Part shown: positions 61,653 through 64,000 of the stretch, in pieces
Layout of the letters: every line of letters starts with the position of its first letter
Position numbering within the stretch: position 1 is the stretch's first letter
DNA from: Bacteroidota bacterium
GTDB taxonomy: Bacteria > Bacteroidota > Bacteroidia > NS11-12g > UBA955
Direction of reading: 5' to 3'
Assembly (NCBI GenBank): GCA_023957335.1
Contig: JAMLHC010000004.1
Span: 1-64,000, forward strand
Length of the DNA stretch: 64,000 nucleotides
Notes under the pieces: generated by a model
The model's input: only the letters and a program-made list of their open reading frames with translations
What the model was told of the DNA's origin: nothing
The model's database searches: none
Made by a program: the position numbers and the translations under genes

Positions 61653-62074
61653 ATGACAGACAAAAAAACAGAAAATCAGTTGTTTAAAAAGCAAAAAAGA
61701 ACGCTTACTTTTCACGATGACGAATTCAAAAGAAAAGTTATTGCAGAGTATTTGGATGGTAACGCTTCCAAAGAATCAATTCAAAAAAAGTACGGTATTA
61801 AAGCAGACAGTGCCATTACCCGTTGGATGCGAAAATTTGGAATGTAGATCCTTTTGCAAAACGCCTTACCTTGGCTTCGTGAAAGAACATCATTTAAAAA
61901 AGAAAAGGCAGGGCAAATTGGAGCTTGAAAACAAAGCGCTTCAGAAAAAAATCAGAGACCCTGGAAGCCAAACTAACACAAGAAAAACTGCGTGCAGAAA
62001 TGTATGCCAGAGTGATAGAAAAGGCTGAAAATGAAATGAATATCCCTATCTTAAAAAGTCAGACACCTAAGTAA
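61653..62074 (+). pseudogene. IS3-family transposase orfA, broken
   Basis: The first 64 codons encode the HTH region (DDEFKRKVIAEYLDG, IKADSAITRWMRKFGM), and a premature TAG ends it at 61847. The coiled-coil end (ELENKALQKKI, then LTQEKLRAEMYARVIEKAENEMN) is readable only after at least one more frame change near 61960. No functional product is expected. Confidence 0.85.
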
Positions 62075-62082
62075 TCCTTGAG

Positions 62083-62982
62083 ATGAAAATGACCTATTCG
62101 CAACATAGCCTAAGCGATTATTGTCGGTTATTTGGTGTTCCAGGCAATCGTTCTATCAGCATTTTAGAAAAAAAGAACATAAAAGTTTCCACAACGAAAT
62201 GATTCTACAACAAGTCAAAATGATTCGGGAAGAACATCCACGATTGGGTACCAGAAAACTCATGGTTTTGCTGTACCCTTTCCTCCATGAACATCAAATT
62301 ACATTAGGCAGAGATGCTCTGTTTGACCTTCTGGGGCATCACAAAAATGCTTGTTAAAAAACGAAAAAGACAGGTACAAACAACCTTTTCTAAACACTGG
62401 ATGCGCAAGTGGCCCAACCTTGTAAAAACTATGAGGCAGACACCATAAACCACCTTTGGGTTAGTGACATCACTTATTGGAAATCCGGCAACCACACCTT
62501 TTACATTAGTTTGATAACCGATGTGCGTTCACGTAAAATCATCGGATACAGCCTGGATAATAACCTAAAAGCTCAATCAAGTCTGGAAGCCTTAAATATG
62601 GCTATCTCCTACAAACCCCATCAAACCGCCCACATCATCCATCACTCAGACAGAGGCTCTCAATACTGCTCTGCCGAATATGTAGCCAAGCTCCTAGAAA
62701 ACAACATCAAAATAAGCATGACCGAGTCAGGCGAACCCGACAGACAATGCCTACGCTGAAAGAGTAAATGGAATTTTAAAAGAAGAATACCTTTACCAAT
62801 ACAACCCTAAAAACATGGCTCAAGCTAAAGCTATTTTGGCTCAAACTATTCAACTTTACAACCAAAAAAGACCTCATTTGAGTTTAGAAAATCAAACCCC
62901 AAACCATGTTTTTAAAACCCATACACGAAAGTTTAATAGACTTTGGAAATCCTATCAAAAAACTAATTTTGTAAACCCATGA
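62083..62982 (+). pseudogene. IS3-family transposase orfB (DDE), broken
   Basis: The integrase core can be read in pieces: YSQHSLSDYCRLFGV, then after a shift near 62140 RQSFYQHFRKKEH and EEHPRLGTRKLM. After shifts near 62340 and 62415 come WVSDITYW (first Asp) and HHSDRGSQYCSAEYV (second Asp). After a shift near 62745 comes AYAERVNGILKEEYL (catalytic Glu). At least four frameshifts make it inactive. Confidence 0.88.
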
Positions 62983-63059
62983 CAGGATGTAAATATTATT
63001 GTAAACTTGTATCAGGATTTAGCAACACAAACTGTAAACTTTTTTTAGGACGAGACAAT

Positions 63060-63134
63060 ATGCAACTTTTCAAAAGAACAGGAAGAGGACTTTATTCAAT
63101 AACCGAAAAAGCAAAAAATTATGTTGGAAGATAG
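63060..63134 (+). pseudogene. 3' remnant of a gene cut off by the IS
   Basis: Directly after the right inverted repeat, 24 codons read LFKRTGRGLYSITEKAKNYVGR and stop. This looks like the end of a small winged-helix protein rather than a complete gene. The matching 5' part is not on the left side of the IS. Confidence 0.45.
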
Positions 63135-63354
63135 TAATGCACTTTACGAAGTTTTACAAAAACTTGGGGCTAAAAAACCTTATTTAGAATATGCAGGACT
63201 TTCAAAATCGGGAGAAAAATCATACAACAAATTGGTAAGTGTCATTTATTCTCTTGAAAAAATGGGATTTGCCGTAAATGCAAATGATATTATTGATAAA
63301 CTTGATAAATTCACAACAGAAGCCGAATTTAGCCCAACTTGGTTTGAAAAATAA
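63121..63354 (+). CDS. Small hypothetical protein upstream of Fic
   Basis: The 77 residues are mainly helical and charged (KKPYLEYAGLSKSGEKSYNKLVSVIYSLEKMGF) with no recognised domain. The ATG overlaps the remnant upstream by 14 nt, and the stop is 6 nt before the Fic ATG, so the two would be translated together. It may be a Fic partner or antitoxin, by position only. Confidence 0.5.
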   Translation: MLEDSNALYEVLQKLGAKKPYLEYAGLSKSGEKSYNKLVSVIYSLEKMGFAVNANDIIDKLDKFTTEAEFSPTWFEK

Positions 63355-63360
63355 TTAGAA

Positions 63361-64000
63361 ATGAAAAAGAAGTTACAAATAATTCCAACAGATTTGCTTG
63401 ATACTTATTTTAAGCAAGTACCAAAAACTTTGAAAATAACTTTTGAAGCGTTGGAAGACGCAGAAATTTCAACTGACACATTTAGTTTTTATGTATCGGT
63501 TTCGTCAGTATATAGTAGTAAAATTGAAGGCGAAAAAATAGAATTGGACAGTTATATTAAACATAAAAAATTTGGTATTGAATTTATACCCGATTACACC
63601 CAAAAAATTGATGATTTATACAATGCTTATACTTTTGCTAAAAGCAATGAACTCAATCAAAAAAACATTGCAGAAGCACATAAGTTATTAAGTAAACATA
63701 TAGTAGCGACAAATTGGCAAGGAAAATTCCGAAATCAAAATATGTATGTTACTACATCAGACGGAAAAATTGAGTACGTTGCAGCTTCACCTTACGAAGT
63801 AGAAAGTGAAATGAAAAAATTTTACAACGATATTTCTGTTTTACTCAAAGAAGATTTAAGTATTGAAGAAGTATTTTATTTTGCTTCATTTATTCATCTG
63901 ATTTTTGTGAAAATCCATCCTTGGAATGACGGAAACGGAAGAACTGCAAGACTACTTGAAAAATGGTTTTTGGCTCAGAAATTAGGGCATAAAGCGTGGT
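63361..64000 (+). CDS. Fic-domain protein, partial at window end
   Basis: The frame is open to the end of the window (213 codons seen). The catalytic Fic motif HPWNDGNGRTAR is complete, with Trp in place of the usual Phe after HP. Fic enzymes transfer AMP or related groups to protein hydroxyls. SSKIEG near residue 54 fits the inhibitory-helix motif (S/T)xxxE(G/N) in the N-terminal region, so it is probably self-inhibited. The C-terminal part, often a winged helix, is outside the window. Confidence 0.88.
   Translation, partial: MKKKLQIIPTDLLDTYFKQVPKTLKITFEALEDAEISTDTFSFYVSVSSVYSSKIEGEKIELDSYIKHKKFGIEFIPDYTQKIDDLYNAYTFAKSNELNQKNIAEAHKLLSKHIVATNWQGKFRNQNMYVTTSDGKIEYVAASPYEVESEMKKFYNDISVLLKEDLSIEEVFYFASFIHLIFVKIHPWNDGNGRTARLLEKWFLAQKLGHKAW

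Larger units (their letters stand above)
61602..63057 (+). mobile_element. Decayed IS3-family insertion sequence
   Basis: Terminal inverted repeats at 61602-61627 and 63032-63057 match at 22 of 26 positions and start with TGTCT. Between them lie orfA and orfB of an IS3-family transposase, both broken by stops and frameshifts. No target-site duplication is visible (AAG on the left, ATA on the right). Confidence 0.88.

Noticed and set aside
61598-63060. Target-site duplication of the IS3 element
   Set aside because: Bases beside the two inverted repeats (AAG and ATA) do not match.

Overview
This 64 kb window comes from a member of the Bacteroidota with roughly 40% GC. The evidence is a type IX secretion sorting domain on a secreted protein, Bacteroidota-specific families (YfhO, DUF4159, a probable DUF6427), a single-polypeptide CusA-TolC fusion, near-absence of strong Shine-Dalgarno sites, and repeated TAnnTTTG promoter elements just upstream of start codons. 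The sequence does not resolve the order or genus.

Layout. (1) Positions 1-7700 hold a type I restriction-modification locus on the minus strand: XRE regulator, hsdR, hsdS, a PrrC/RloC-like ATPase with a candidate anticodon-nuclease triad, then hsdM. A palindromic repeat lies at the window edge. (2) Positions about 8400-51120 are a core chromosomal stretch: a degenerate EEP-family protein with ppk1; groES-groEL; carA-eno; a surface glycan block (flippase, FkbM methyltransferase, GT4, YfhO, GT2); an FNR-type regulator, hemerythrin-like protein and CcoI-type copper ATPase; lipid kinase, DUF4159 and recQ; KDO-pathway isomerase and mannose-1-phosphate guanylyltransferase; an orphan TolC-HlyD pair; a phosphodiesterase; a Cus/Czc metal efflux operon; a membrane protein and two secreted proteins (one T9SS cargo); a thiolase, a secreted protein, a lipoprotein and an M20 amidohydrolase. 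(3) From 51119 to the end is an accessory region: a barstar-family gene followed by an attC-like imperfect palindrome, a second and unusual type I RM operon, a decayed IS3-family element, and a Fic-domain gene that runs off the window.

The most interesting part is the second RM operon (52486-61534). Between hsdM and hsdS lie three tightly coupled genes: a Ser/Thr kinase fused to a large C-terminal domain that reads like a beta/alpha barrel with a CxCxxC cluster, a winged-helix plus PD-(D/E)XK-like protein, and a second PD-(D/E)XK-like protein. Junctions are 4-nt gaps or 4-8-nt overlaps, so the six genes are very probably one transcription unit and perhaps a composite defence system. The first RM locus is also composite, carrying a PrrC-like suicide nuclease and its own operator-like palindrome.

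No rRNA, tRNA, CRISPR array or replication origin was recognised by eye.
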